Positions 1-9,074 of a DNA stretch of 64,000 nucleotides are shown piece by piece. The notes beneath the pieces were generated by a model that saw nothing but the letters and a program-made list of their open reading frames with translations, ran no database searches and had not been told where the DNA came from. Numbering within the stretch: position 1 is the stretch's first letter; the number at the start of each line of letters is the position of its first letter. The stretch spans positions 3,038,001 to 3,102,000 of the forward strand of contig NZ_JACHJV010000001.1 of NCBI RefSeq assembly GCF_014203855.1, written 5' to 3'. The translations under genes were made by a program, and so were the position numbers. Origin of the DNA: Kitasatospora kifunensis. GTDB lineage: Bacteria > Actinomycetota > Actinomycetes > Streptomycetales > Streptomycetaceae.

Positions 1-860
1 GACTGGTCGCTGGATCGCTCCAGCTTGTCGACCTCCTTGAGCGCCGCCTCGCGCACCTTCTCGGGCAGGTCGGCCGCCTCGACCCGGGCCCGGTAGTCAC
101 CCTCCTCGTCGGCGGCCTCGCCGTTCAGCTCGGCCAGCTCCTTGCGCACGGCCTCCAGCTGGCGGCGGAGCAGGAACTCCTTCTGCTGCTTGGCCACGCC
201 CTCCTCGACGTCCTTGCGGATGGTGTCGTTGACCTCCTCCTCGGCGAGGTGGTCGCGCAGCAGCTGCAGGGCGTACTCCAGGCGGGCCACCTGGTCGGCC
301 TCCAGCAGCACCTTGAGCTTCTGCTCGGCGGTGGCGAAGGGGGCGTAGCCGATGTTGTCGGCCAGCTCGCCGACGCCCTCGATGCCGGCCACCCGGTCCA
401 CGATCTGCCAGGCGCCGCGCTTGCGCAGCCACTGGGTGGAGACGGCCTTGTACTCCTTCACCAGCTCGGCGGCCCGGCCGCCGACCGGAATCCCGACCGA
501 GGACTCCTTGAACGGCGTGGTCTCCACCCAGAGGGCGGCGCCCGGCCCGGTGGTCCCGACCCCGATCCGCACCCGGCGAACCGCGCGGACCAGCGCGGCC
601 GGCTCGCCGTCGGCCAACCGGCCGACCTGCTCGACCGTGGCCAGTGCGCCGACCGCCGCGTAGGAGCCGTCGAGGCGCGGCACCAGCAGCACCTGCGGCT
701 TGCCACCGTCCACCGAGTCCCGCGCGGCGGCCCTGGCGGCCTCCACGGCGGCGCGCACCTCGGTGTCCTTGAGGTCCAGCGGCACCACCATGCCGGGCAG
801 CACAACCTCCTCATCGAGAGGCAGCACGGGCAGAGTGAGCGAAGCGGACGTCGATGCCAT
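1..860 (-). CDS. lon: Lon ATP-dependent protease, N-terminal part (cut by window edge)
   Basis: Cytoplasmic AAA+ serine protease that degrades misfolded and regulatory proteins. Only the first ~286 codons are visible; the AAA+ and Ser-Lys protease domains lie beyond position 1. The visible part shows the typical Lon N-domain opening (LPVLPLDEEVVLPGMVVPLD) and runs through the substrate-binding domain into a coiled-coil segment with QQKEFLLRRQLEAVRKEL, a Lon hallmark. The start at 860 is preceded on the minus strand by a GGGGAGAG ribosome site 3 nt upstream. A heat-shock-type operator lies just upstream (882-902). Family assignment is by direct recognition of the translated sequence. Confidence 0.95.
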   Translation of the reverse strand, partial: MASTSASLTLPVLPLDEEVVLPGMVVPLDLKDTEVRAAVEAARAAARDSVDGGKPQVLLVPRLDGSYAAVGALATVEQVGRLADGEPAALVRAVRRVRIGVGTTGPGAALWVETTPFKESSVGIPVGGRAAELVKEYKAVSTQWLRKRGAWQIVDRVAGIEGVGELADNIGYAPFATAEQKLKVLLEADQVARLEYALQLLRDHLAEEEVNDTIRKDVEEGVAKQQKEFLLRRQLEAVRKELAELNGEAADEEGDYRARVEAADLPEKVREAALKEVDKLERSSDQ

Positions 861-881
861 GATCTCTCCCCAGTCAGTGAA

Positions 882-902
882 CTTGAGTCGACATGACTAA
901 GG
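882..902. promoter_or_regulatory. HAIR-like operator (HspR site) upstream of lon
   Basis: CTTGAGT-N7-ACTAAGG, 22 bp upstream of the lon start. The HspR consensus is CTTGAGT-N7-ACTCAAG: the left arm is perfect, the right arm matches 5 of 7. HspR control of lon is established in Streptomyces; its action here is inferred from the motif and position. Confidence 0.75.
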
Positions 903-1010
903 CTTCGGGAAGGCTGGATGTTCCCGCGATTCTGTTCGCTCTGAGCGATCAGGCGTGCGCGACTGGGTGACCAGTCCGAGGCGCTCAGGCTGGGGACGAT
1001 GGAGAGGCGC

Positions 1011-1835
1011 TCAGGCCGAGTGCTCGGAGAGCGCGATCTGGCGCGGCACCCGTCGCGGCATCCACCGCGCCACCCGGCCGCGCCCACCGCCGGGCCGCCG
1101 CGGCGGGCGGCGCAGCAGGCCCCAGAGCCCGATCCCGACCAGCAGCGCCGTGGGGTGCCCGACACCGGTGATCAGGTCCTGGTCGGTCATGATCCCGTGC
1201 ACCACCAGCAGCACCGCGCCGCCCAGCGCCAGGTAGCGCCCGCGCGGCGGCAGCAGTCCCGCCAGGGCGCCCAGGCTGGCCAGCACCCCGTAGCTGACGC
1301 CGATGTCCAGCTCGTCCAGGATGCTCGGCCCGACCTTCCCGGTGGCCACCGCGATCGCCACCACCAGCTGGGAGAGCAGCGTGCCGACCACGTGCCCGGC
1401 GGCGAAGACGCCGGCCGCGCGCAGCGAGCCGACCCGTCGTTCCAGCGGGGCGACCGTGAAGGCGTAGGCCCACAGGTAGGGCATCCAGACCGGCCCGGCC
1501 ACCCAGAGCCCGCTCATCAGCAACGAGCGCAAGGGGGTGCGCAGCAGGTGGTGGCCGTCGGTGCTGGACATGGCCTGCAGCTGGTGCACCAGGTCCGGGT
1601 TGGCCACCTGGGCGAAGATCGTGGTGCTGGCCAGCACCACCAGGTAGCCGACCGCGAAAGGGTTGCGGCGCGGGGTGGGCAGCCGCTCCAGCACCCACCG
1701 CAGCGGCGCGTCGCGCAGCCCGAACCGCAGGCACGCCAACGGGGTGACCGGCAGACGCCGGCCGCCGGCCGGGCTCGGGGCCGGCGAGGTGCCCACCGGC
1801 GCACCCGCCGACGCACCGAACGACGCGTCCGCCAT
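1011..1835 (-). CDS. Rhomboid-like intramembrane protein
   Basis: Polytopic membrane protein of ~274 aa resembling actinobacterial rhomboid-like proteins. Hydrophobic segments include LAVGYLVVLASTTIFAQ-type, MPYLWAYAFTVAP and VGTLLSQLVVAIAVATG stretches. A possible catalytic serine sits in GVSYGVLASLGALAG, and a histidine in the last helix (GVGHPTALLVGIGLWGLL) could complete a Ser-His dyad. The ATG at 1835 is chosen because GGAGG lies 4 nt upstream; in-frame starts at 1892 and 1952 lack such a site. The Arg-rich tail (RRPPRRPGGGRGR) is presumably cytoplasmic. Substrate unknown; the protein may be an inactive pseudo-rhomboid. Confidence 0.7.
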   Translation of the reverse strand: MADASFGASAGAPVGTSPAPSPAGGRRLPVTPLACLRFGLRDAPLRWVLERLPTPRRNPFAVGYLVVLASTTIFAQVANPDLVHQLQAMSSTDGHHLLRTPLRSLLMSGLWVAGPVWMPYLWAYAFTVAPLERRVGSLRAAGVFAAGHVVGTLLSQLVVAIAVATGKVGPSILDELDIGVSYGVLASLGALAGLLPPRGRYLALGGAVLLVVHGIMTDQDLITGVGHPTALLVGIGLWGLLRRPPRRPGGGRGRVARWMPRRVPRQIALSEHSA

Positions 1836-2391
1836 GGCGCCTCCGTCCCTCACTCCTGATCCACCCGGCGGCACCGGGGCGGCCGATGCCATGGCCGCGC
1901 TCGGTGCGCCCCGGTGCGCGTAAGCACTAGCTGCGCGTGCACACCGTGCCATCGTTGGCTGATTTCGTCCACGGTAGGCGCCACGTCTGAGAGTCCGCTG
2001 AGGATCGCCTTGCCGTCCCCATCACGGCAGTTCAGGAGTTGGTACAGACCATCTGCCGCGAGAGCTCGGAGTCGGACCACCCGTCGCGGTTCGCGCATAC
2101 ACACCGTTACGGTGAGGCGACATGGACGGGTAAGGTAGCGGCCCGTACCGGGTCCCCGGGGCGCGTGTGACGGCCAGTGGTCCGGAAATCCGCGGACCAC
2201 CTGCCGGTGCTCGCCGGGTGTCCGTACGCTGCGAGGTATGCATGTCGGGCCGGCGGTCAAGCCGCGGTCCACCCGTGCTTGGCGGAGCCCGGGGCGACAG
2301 AACCGGTACGGGAAAAAATCGACGGAACAAGACTACGAGCGGTGCCCGCCACTCCCACAGGTGGCGGCCCGCAGGCCCTGGGGGCGGTGGC
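1836..2391. other. Intergenic region, 5' of rhomboid-like gene and response regulator
   Basis: Apart from the doubtful small frame at 1850-2098, no gene is supported. The region is less GC-biased than its flanks (for example the A-rich GGGAAAAAATCGACGG run near 2311-2326) and should hold the promoter of the two-component operon. No perfect hairpin or recognised operator was seen. Confidence 0.5.
1850..2098 (-). CDS. Possible small hypothetical protein
   Basis: An 82-codon frame beginning MREPRRVVRLRALAADGL on the minus strand, ending 14 nt before the rhomboid-like start. It reads as a plausible helical protein (LAADGLYQLLNCRDGDGKA), but its third-position GC is clearly lower than its neighbours and no ribosome site is evident. 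It could be an acquired small gene or chance. I do not recognise a family. Confidence 0.3.
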   Translation of the reverse strand: MREPRRVVRLRALAADGLYQLLNCRDGDGKAILSGLSDVAPTVDEISQRWHGVHAQLVLTRTGAHRARPWHRPPRCRRVDQE

Positions 2392-3129
2392 GTGACCGTG
2401 ACAGAAATTCAACAGGACACCAACGGCAGTGGTGTGATTGCCCAACGACGCGTTTTGGTGGTCGAGGACGAGCCCACCATCGCCGAGTCCATCGCGGCCC
2501 GGCTGGGCGCGGAGGGCTTCAAGGTCGCCGTGGCCCATGACGGGCCGGGCGCGGTGGACGGCTTCCACACCTGGCAACCGGACCTCGTGGTGCTCGACAT
2601 CATGCTGCCCGGCTTCGACGGACTGGAGGTCTGCCGCCGGATCCAGGCACAGCGCCCGGTCCCGGTGCTGATGCTGACCGCGCGCGACGACGAGACCGAC
2701 CTGCTGGTGGGCCTCGGCGTGGGCGCCGACGACTACATGACCAAGCCGTTCTCGATGCGCGAGCTCGCGGCCCGGGTCAACGTGCTGCTGCGCCGCGTCG
2801 AGCGCGCCCAGCAGGCGGCCAGAACCCCGGCGCTCGGCAGCCTGCGCTTCGGCGAGCTGGAGATCGACCACGTGCAGCGCCGGGTCAGGCTCGCCACCGG
2901 CGACGTGCACCTGACGCCGACCGAGTTCGACCTGCTGGCCTGCCTGGCCGCCCAGCCGCGCGCGGTGCTGACCCGCGAGCAGCTGCTGGCCGAGGTCTGG
3001 GACTGGACCGACGCCTCCGGCACCCGGACGGTGGACAGCCACGTCAAGGCACTGCGCCGGAAGATCGGCGCCACCTGGATCCGCACCGTGCACGGCGTGG
3101 GCTACGCGCTCGAGGCACCGGTGGGCTGA
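2392..3129 (+). CDS. OmpR/PhoB-family response regulator
   Basis: DNA-binding response regulator of ~245 aa. Receiver domain: acidic pocket VVEDEP, phospho-acceptor Asp in VVLDIMLPGFDGLEV, switch Thr in VLMLTARDD and conserved Lys in YMTKPFSMREL. The C-terminal winged helix (LRFGELEIDHVQRRV ... LTPTEFDLLACLA ... RTVDSHVKALRRKIG ... IRTVHGVGYALE) is PhoB-like. The GTG at 2392 gives a normal-length N-terminus; earlier in-frame ATGs would add an unrelated 75-residue leader. The histidine kinase follows 61 nt downstream, so the two form a cognate pair. The signal is unknown. Confidence 0.9.
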   Translation: MTVTEIQQDTNGSGVIAQRRVLVVEDEPTIAESIAARLGAEGFKVAVAHDGPGAVDGFHTWQPDLVVLDIMLPGFDGLEVCRRIQAQRPVPVLMLTARDDETDLLVGLGVGADDYMTKPFSMRELAARVNVLLRRVERAQQAARTPALGSLRFGELEIDHVQRRVRLATGDVHLTPTEFDLLACLAAQPRAVLTREQLLAEVWDWTDASGTRTVDSHVKALRRKIGATWIRTVHGVGYALEAPVG

Positions 3130-3190
3130 GCCGGGCGAGGTATCACCTGCGGGGGCCACGGGGGTACGGGAGTACGGGGACCAAGCACCG

Positions 3191-4321
3191 ATGAACACCT
3201 CACCACGGGCTCGCACCGAGCCCGACCCGATGCCGCCCGCGCAGCGGCTGCCGGGACGCGTGGCCGCGCGGATCTGGCGGGAGATACGCCCGTTCGACCC
3301 GCTGCGCTCGATCAAGGGCAAGCTCGGGCTCCTGGTCAGTGTGTCGGTGGTGGTCGCCACCGGCCTGGTGGTGATCGCGATCCGCTCGGAGACCCAGATC
3401 CGAGTGATCATGGCCTTCTCCATGATCGCGTCACTGCTCTTCATGCAGCTGCTGGCGCACACCCTGACCGCCCCGCTGCGCGAGATGACCGCGGCCGCCC
3501 GAGCCATGGCCGGCGGCGACTACAGCCGCCGGGTGACGGTCGGTTCCCGCGACGAGATCGGTGAACTGGCGGTGACCTTCAACAAGATGGCCGCCGACCT
3601 GGAGGCCGCCGACCGCCACCGGCGTGAGCTGGTGGCCAACGTCTCGCACGAGCTGCGCACGCCGATCGCCGCGCTGCAGGCGGTGCTGGAGAACATGGTG
3701 GACGGCGTGGTGCCACCGGAACAGGGCACCCTGGGCGCGGCACTGGAGCAGACCGAGCGGCTCGGCCGCCTGGTCTCCCACCTGCTGGACCTGTCCAAGC
3801 TGGACGACGGCGTGGTGCCGCTGGACGCCCGCGAGTTCGAGGTCGCCCCGTTCCTGGCCGGCGTGCTGCGCGGGCTGACGGTGGACGGTGCGACGGCGGG
3901 CGGCGCGTGGAGCCGGCGCGACGATCTCCAGCTGCGTCTGGACGTGCAGCCGCAGGGGCTGACCGGCCTGGCGGACACCGAACGGCTCCACCAGGTGGTG
4001 GCCAACCTGGTGGACAACGCCTGCAAGCACTCCCCGGCCGGCGGCACCGTCACCGTGCGGGCCAGGGCCGGCGAAGCGCCGCTGGCCCTGCTGCTGGAGG
4101 TCGAGGACCAGGGCCCCGGCATACCCGCCGAGGACCGCACCCGGGTCTTCGACCGGTTCAGCCGCGCGGGCACCGCGACCGCGCAGGGCCCCGGCAGTGA
4201 CGGGGGCACCGGCCTCGGCCTGGCCATCGCGCGCTGGGCGGTGGATCTGCACGGCGGACGGATCGAGGTGGCGGACGGCTCACGCGGCTGCCTGATCCAG
4301 GTCGCGCTGCCCGGCTACTGA
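3191..4321 (+). CDS. Sensor histidine kinase with very short external loop
   Basis: Membrane histidine kinase (376 aa) paired with the upstream regulator. Two transmembrane helices (~45-64 and ~72-90) are separated by only a handful of residues (RSETQIR), so there is no extracytoplasmic sensor domain. A HAMP domain follows (~90-145), then HisKA with phospho-acceptor His153 in VSHELRTP, and HATPase_c with N box VVANLVDNACKHS, G1 DQGPGIP and G2 GGTGLGLAIARW. This design suggests membrane-interface sensing or an accessory sensor; that is inference. Confidence 0.9.
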   Translation: MNTSPRARTEPDPMPPAQRLPGRVAARIWREIRPFDPLRSIKGKLGLLVSVSVVVATGLVVIAIRSETQIRVIMAFSMIASLLFMQLLAHTLTAPLREMTAAARAMAGGDYSRRVTVGSRDEIGELAVTFNKMAADLEAADRHRRELVANVSHELRTPIAALQAVLENMVDGVVPPEQGTLGAALEQTERLGRLVSHLLDLSKLDDGVVPLDAREFEVAPFLAGVLRGLTVDGATAGGAWSRRDDLQLRLDVQPQGLTGLADTERLHQVVANLVDNACKHSPAGGTVTVRARAGEAPLALLLEVEDQGPGIPAEDRTRVFDRFSRAGTATAQGPGSDGGTGLGLAIARWAVDLHGGRIEVADGSRGCLIQVALPGY

Positions 4322-4376
4322 GGCCGCATCCTCGTGCGCGCTGAACGTGCGCGCCGAACCGGCACGCCGAACGGGC

Positions 4377-4427
4377 GCCCTGGACGGGTGCCCTGGACCG
4401 GTGCCCTGGACGGGTGCCCTGGACGGG
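4377..4427. repeat. 13-bp tandem repeat, about four copies
   Basis: Four near-identical units of GCCCTGGACGGG spaced by one base (4377, 4390, 4403, 4416) just after the histidine kinase gene; the second copy has one C/G change. No function is evident. Confidence 0.85.
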
Positions 4428-4776
4428 CCACTGAACGGGAGGTGAACCGGCACACCGGATCACCACGTCCTGTCCACGTCGGCCAGCTTTGTCACAGAAT
4501 TGGGACAATCTGGTAGTCGACAGCCCCAGATCGGTCATAACCGGTCGATCCGGGACAGTTTTGTCTGGTTTGATACCGTTTGCTTCGGTGATCAAGAGCG
4601 CCTGTTTCCCCGTTCGGCCCCTCGGCTAACGTCTTTTTTCAGCCAATGTGGCCGACGGCACTGTGATCTGGACGACGCCGACCCCCCGGGGACTGCGCGA
4701 GGACTGGTCAGGGGCGTAGCCTTAATCCCCGCTGTCCAAACATCCCAAAAGGAAGCGGAAGAGGGCGGTTGCCGCC
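4428..4776. other. Intergenic/promoter region of kgd
   Basis: About 350 bp without a supportable gene. It is AT-richer than its surroundings, contains the palindrome-like stretch GGTCATAACCGG near 4534-4545, and a TAACGT element near 4627 resembling a Streptomyces -10 box. It should contain the kgd promoter(s); no classical terminator for the kinase gene was seen. Confidence 0.5.
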
Positions 4777-7700
4777 GTGTCGCCACAGTCCCCTGAAACC
4801 CCCAACAGCTCGGCAAGCTCCACAGGCTTCGGCCCCAATGAGTGGCTCGTCGACGAGATCTACCAGCAGTACCTCCAGGATCCCAACTCGGTCGACCGAG
4901 CCTGGTGGGACTTTTTCGCCGACTACAAGCCCGGTACCGAGGTGACCCCAGTGACCCAGGCCGCGACCCAGGCCGGCCCCACGCCGACCACCGTTGCTGC
5001 CCCTGCCCCTGCTGCGCCCGCTGCGGCGGTTGCGGCGGTTGCGCCTGCCCCCGTCGCCGCCCCGGTAGCCGCTGCTCCTGCAGCGCCTGCCGCCGCCGCG
5101 CCGCTGGCAGCCGTTCCCGCCGCGCCGCCGGCCCCCAAGGCGGCCGCCGCGCCCGCTGCCCCCGCGGCAGAGCTGAGCGCCGGCCCCGAGCTGGTCCCGC
5201 TGCGCGGCCCGGCCAAGGCCGTGGCCAGCAACATGGACGCCTCGCTCGAGGTGCCGACGGCCACCAGCGTGCGCGCCGTGCCGGCCAAGCTGTTGATCGA
5301 CAACCGCATCGTGATCAACAACCACCTGCAGCGCGCCCGCGGCGGCAAGGTCTCCTTCACCCACCTGATCGGCTACGCGCTGGTGCAGGCCCTGAAGGCG
5401 ACCCCGGGCATGAACCACAGCTACGCGGTCAAGGACGGCAAGTCCTTCCTGGTCAAGCCGGAGCACGTGAACCTGGGCCTGGCCATCGACCTGGTCAAGC
5501 CCAACGGTGACCGCCAGCTGGTCGTCGCGGCCATCAAGAAGGCCGAGACGCTCGACTTCTTCGGCTTCTGGCAGGCCTACGAGGACATCGTCCGCCGGGC
5601 TCGCGCCAACAAGCTGACGATGGATGACTTCACCGGTGTGACGGTCTCGCTGACCAACCCGGGCGGCATCGGCACCGTGCACTCCGTGCCGCGCCTGATG
5701 CAGGGTCAGGGCACCATCCTCGGTGTCGGCGCGATGGAGTACCCGGCCGAGTTCCAGGGCTCCAACCCGGACACCCTGGCCCGACTCGGCGTCTCCAAGA
5801 TCATGACGCTCACCTCGACCTACGACCACCGGGTCATCCAGGGCGCGGCGTCCGGCGAGTTCCTGCGCTCGATCCACCAGCTGCTGCTGGGCGAGCACGG
5901 TTTCTACGACGAGGTCTTCGAGTCGCTGCGGATCCCGTACGAGCCGGTCCGCTGGGCCACCGACGTCGCCACCACGCACGAGGACGACGTCAACAAGACC
6001 GCCCGCGTGATGGAGCTGATCCACTCCTACCGGGTCCGCGGCCACCTGATGGCCGACACCGACCCGCTGGAGTACAAGCAGCGCAAGCACCCCGACCTGG
6101 ACGTCGTGGAGCACGGGCTGACCCTGTGGGACCTGGAGCGCGAGTTCGCGGTCGGCGGCTTCGGCGGCCAGAAGATCATGAAGCTGCGCGACATCCTCGG
6201 GCTGCTGCGCAACTCGTACTGCCGCACCGTCGGCATCGAGTACATGCACATCCAGGACCCCAAGCAGCGCAAGTGGATCCAGGAGCGGGTCGAGAAGCCG
6301 TACACCAAGCCGGAGCGCGAGGAGCAGCTGCGCATCCTGCGCCGGCTGAACTCGGCGGAGGCCTTCGAGACCTTCCTGCAGACCAAGTACGTCGGCCAGA
6401 AGCGCTTCTCGCTGGAGGGCGGCGAGTCGCTCATCCCGCTGCTCGACGCGACGATCGACGCCGCCGCCGAGCACCGCCTGGACGAGGCCGTCATCGGCAT
6501 GGCCCACCGCGGCCGCCTCAACGTGCTGGCCAACATCGTCGGCAAGCCGTACGGCAAGATCTTCGGCGAGTTCGAGGGCAACCTCGACCCGAAGTCGATG
6601 CACGGCTCCGGCGACGTGAAGTACCACCTGGGCTCCGAGGGCACCTTCACCGGCCTGGACGGCGAGACGATCAAGGTCTCGCTGGCCGCCAACCCCTCCC
6701 ACCTGGAGACGGTCGACCCGATCGTCGAGGGCATCGTCCGCGCCAAGCAGGACGTCCTGGACCAGGGCGGCACCACCTACCCGGTGCTGCCGATCCAGAT
6801 CCACGGCGACGCGGCCTTCGCGGGCCAGGGCGTGGTCGCGGAGACCCTGAACATGTCGCAGCTGCGCGGCTACCGCACCGGCGGCACGATCCACCTGGTG
6901 GTCAACAACCAGGTCGGCTTCACCGCCGCCCCGGCCTCCAGCCGCTCCTCGATGTACTGCACCGACGTGGCCCGGATGATCGAGGCCCCGATCTTCCACG
7001 TCAACGGCGACGACCCGGAGGCCGTGGTCCGCGTCGCGCGCCTGGCCTTCGAGTTCCGCCAGGCGTTCCACAAGGACGTCGTGATCGACCTCATCTGCTA
7101 CCGCCGCCGCGGTCACAACGAGGCCGACAACCCGTCGTTCACCCAGCCGCTGATGTACGACCTGATCGACAAGAAGCGCTCGGTGCGCAAGCTCTACACC
7201 GAGGGCCTGATCGGTCGCGGCGACATCACCATGGAAGAGGCGGAGCAGGCGCTCCAGGACTTCCAGGGCCAGCTGGAGAAGGTCTTCGCCGAGGTCCGCG
7301 ACGCGGCCGGGGCGCAGCCCGAGGCGGCCGGTGCCCGTCCGATGGCCGACTTCCCGGTCAACATCCAGACCGGCATCTCCCAGGAGATGGTCAAGCGGAT
7401 CGCCGCCTCGCAGGTCAACCTGCCGGAGTGGCTGACCGTCCACCCGCGTCTGCTGCCGCAGCTGCAGCGCCGCGCCGCCTCGATCGAGGACGGCACGATC
7501 GACTGGGCCACCGGTGAGTGCCTGGCCATCGGCTCGCTGCTGATGGAGGGCCACCCGGTCCGCCTGGCCGGCCAGGACAGCCGCCGCGGCACCTTCGGCC
7601 AGCGCCACGCGGTGCTGATCGACCGGGTCACCGGCGAGGACTACACCCCGCTGCTGTACCTGACCGAGGACCAGGCCCGCTTCACCGTCTACGACAGCCT

Positions 7701-8544
7701 GCTGTCGGAGTACGCGGCGATGGGCTTCGAGTACGGCTACTCGCTGACCCGGCCCAACTCGCTGGTGATGTGGGAGGCGCAGTTCGGCGACTTCGTCAAC
7801 GGCGCGCAGACCGTGGTCGACGAGTACATCGCCTCGGCCGAGCAGAAGTGGGGCCAGCACTCCGGCGTCACCCTGCTGCTGCCGCACGGCTACGAGGGCC
7901 AGGGGCCGGACCACTCGTCCGCGCGTCCCGAGCGCTTCCTGCAGCTGTGCGCGCAGAACAACATGACGGTCGCCATGCCCACCTCGCCGTCGAACTACTT
8001 CCACCTGCTGCGCTGGCAGGTGCACAACCCGCACCACAAGCCGCTGGTCGTCTTCACCCCGAAGTCGATGCTGCGTCTGAAGGCCGCGGCCTCCTCGGCG
8101 GTGGAGTTCACCTCCGGCTCGTTCCGCCCGGTGATCGGCGACTCCACCGTCGACCCGGCGAACGTGCGCAAGGTGGTCATCACCGCGGGCAAGTTCTACT
8201 ACGACCTGGAGGCGGCCCGCACCGAGCGCGGCGTCACCGACACCGCGATCGTCCGGGTCGAGCGCCTCTACCCGCTGCCGATCGCCGAGCTCCAGGAGGA
8301 GCTGGCCCGCTACGGCGAGGACGTCCAGTTCATCTGGGCCCAGGAGGAGCCGGCCAACCAGGGTGCCTGGCCGTTCATCGCGATGAACCTGGTCGACCAC
8401 CTGGACGTCGTGGTCGGTCGCAAGGCCGGCGCCGCTCGCCTGCGCCGGGTGGCCCGTAGCGCCTCCTCGGCCCCGGCCGTGGGCTCGGCCAAGCGGCACG
8501 CCGCCGAGCAGCAGGCGCTGATCGAAGAGGTCTTCAGCCTCTGA
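4777..8544 (+). CDS. kgd: Multifunctional 2-oxoglutarate decarboxylase/dehydrogenase (E1o with fused E2-like domain)
   Basis: TCA-cycle enzyme of the actinobacterial KGD/OdhA type, 1255 aa. Order: short N-terminal E1 motif ([16 protein letters not shown]), a long Ala/Pro linker (~55-145), an E2 succinyltransferase-like domain with the His motif DHRVIQG around His351, then the thiamine-diphosphate E1o domain. The TPP/Mg signature is HGDAAF (677-681) with paired Asn in VVNNQVGF (~710). Mycobacterial homologues are inhibited by the FHA protein GarA/OdhI and activated by acetyl-CoA; the latter is known for the family, not visible here. GTG start at 4777 with a purine-rich ribosome site (GGAAGCGGAAGAGGG). 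The Ala/Pro linker is low-complexity and likely flexible. Confidence 0.96.
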   Translation: MSPQSPETPNSSASSTGFGPNEWLVDEIYQQYLQDPNSVDRAWWDFFADYKPGTEVTPVTQAATQAGPTPTTVAAPAPAAPAAAVAAVAPAPVAAPVAAAPAAPAAAAPLAAVPAAPPAPKAAAAPAAPAAELSAGPELVPLRGPAKAVASNMDASLEVPTATSVRAVPAKLLIDNRIVINNHLQRARGGKVSFTHLIGYALVQALKATPGMNHSYAVKDGKSFLVKPEHVNLGLAIDLVKPNGDRQLVVAAIKKAETLDFFGFWQAYEDIVRRARANKLTMDDFTGVTVSLTNPGGIGTVHSVPRLMQGQGTILGVGAMEYPAEFQGSNPDTLARLGVSKIMTLTSTYDHRVIQGAASGEFLRSIHQLLLGEHGFYDEVFESLRIPYEPVRWATDVATTHEDDVNKTARVMELIHSYRVRGHLMADTDPLEYKQRKHPDLDVVEHGLTLWDLEREFAVGGFGGQKIMKLRDILGLLRNSYCRTVGIEYMHIQDPKQRKWIQERVEKPYTKPEREEQLRILRRLNSAEAFETFLQTKYVGQKRFSLEGGESLIPLLDATIDAAAEHRLDEAVIGMAHRGRLNVLANIVGKPYGKIFGEFEGNLDPKSMHGSGDVKYHLGSEGTFTGLDGETIKVSLAANPSHLETVDPIVEGIVRAKQDVLDQGGTTYPVLPIQIHGDAAFAGQGVVAETLNMSQLRGYRTGGTIHLVVNNQVGFTAAPASSRSSMYCTDVARMIEAPIFHVNGDDPEAVVRVARLAFEFRQAFHKDVVIDLICYRRRGHNEADNPSFTQPLMYDLIDKKRSVRKLYTEGLIGRGDITMEEAEQALQDFQGQLEKVFAEVRDAAGAQPEAAGARPMADFPVNIQTGISQEMVKRIAASQVNLPEWLTVHPRLLPQLQRRAASIEDGTIDWATGECLAIGSLLMEGHPVRLAGQDSRRGTFGQRHAVLIDRVTGEDYTPLLYLTEDQARFTVYDSLLSEYAAMGFEYGYSLTRPNSLVMWEAQFGDFVNGAQTVVDEYIASAEQKWGQHSGVTLLLPHGYEGQGPDHSSARPERFLQLCAQNNMTVAMPTSPSNYFHLLRWQVHNPHHKPLVVFTPKSMLRLKAAASSAVEFTSGSFRPVIGDSTVDPANVRKVVITAGKFYYDLEAARTERGVTDTAIVRVERLYPLPIAELQEELARYGEDVQFIWAQEEPANQGAWPFIAMNLVDHLDVVVGRKAGAARLRRVARSASSAPAVGSAKRHAAEQQALIEEVFSL

Positions 8545-8573
8545 CGTCTGCTCAGTTGAGCGCGTGAGCAGTT

Positions 8574-8609
8574 GGTCGGGCCCGGTCTCCCTGGAGGCCG
8601 GGCCCGACC
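8574..8609 (+). terminator. Hairpin terminator after kgd
   Basis: Perfect 12-bp arms (GGTCGGGCCCGG / CCGGGCCCGACC) with a 12-nt loop, followed by a short T-run (TTTGA). It begins 30 nt after the kgd stop. Confidence 0.8.
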
Positions 8610-8674
8610 GTTTGACCCCGTCAACCTTTTACATCGTCGACCGTCTGAAACCGTCTGAATCCGGAGAGCACACC

Positions 8675-8857
8675 GTGTACTTCACCGACCGCGGCATCGA
8701 GGAGCTGGAGAGCCGGCGCGGCGAGGAGGAGGTCAGCTTCGAGTGGCTGGCCGAGCGCCTGCGCGAGTTCGTGGACCTCAACCCCGACTTCGAGGTCCCC
8801 GTCGAGCGGCTGGCCACCTGGCTGGCCCGGCTGGACGACGACGAGGACGAGGACTGA
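8675..8857 (+). CDS. Small acidic protein, DUF6104-like
   Basis: Sixty-residue protein, MYFTDRGIEELESRRGEEEV at its start and a strongly acidic tail (LDDDEDED). From memory it matches a small conserved streptomycete family (DUF6104) found downstream of kgd. The GTG at 8675 is preferred to an in-frame GTG far upstream because CCGGAGAG lies 7-9 nt before it and because the upstream extension spans the kgd terminator. No known function; predicted soluble and helical. Confidence 0.8.
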   Translation: MYFTDRGIEELESRRGEEEVSFEWLAERLREFVDLNPDFEVPVERLATWLARLDDDEDED

Positions 8858-8895
8858 CCGCCCCTCGCGGACAACGGCAGCGCAGCACCACCACA

Positions 8896-8937
8896 GCGAC
8901 AGGGCCCGGCAAGCAACCGCTTGCCGGGCCCTGTCGC
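8896..8937. terminator. Strong hairpin terminator
   Basis: Perfect 19-bp inverted repeat (arms 8896-8914 and 8919-8937) with a 4-nt AACC loop. It ends transcription of the small acidic gene and insulates the DUF4097/padR promoter 20 bp downstream. Confidence 0.92.
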
Positions 8938-8958
8938 GTTCTCGGCGCGAAGAAGTAC

Positions 8959-9013
8959 TTGACTTCCCCGCTACGCGATATATCGTGTTTCTTGGAAGAC
9001 GCGATACATCGCG
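8959..9013 (+). promoter_or_regulatory. Promoter with twin palindromic operators for the DUF4097-padR operon
   Basis: A -35 TTGACT (8959-8964) and -10 TATCGT (8981-8986) are spaced by 16 bp. The -10 overlaps a perfect CGATATATCG palindrome (8976-8985); a second site CGCGAT-AC-ATCGCG lies at 9000-9013, near the transcript start. The arrangement is typical of PadR autoregulation, so the PadR protein encoded second in the operon is the likely binder (inference). Confidence 0.75.
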
Positions 9014-9074
9014 ACTCGCCGGATCGTCGCCTTTCCAGCGTACGACGGCGGCCGCCAGACGGGAGGACGAAGAG

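Noticed and set aside
4377-4427. CRISPR-like array
   Set aside because: Repeats are contiguous 13-mers with no spacers and no cas genes; simple tandem repeat.
4708-8499. Very long open frame antisense to kgd
   Set aside because: It mirrors the kgd gene; its translation is Arg/Val/His/Gln-rich low-quality sequence typical of GC-rich shadow frames, with no recognisable domain.
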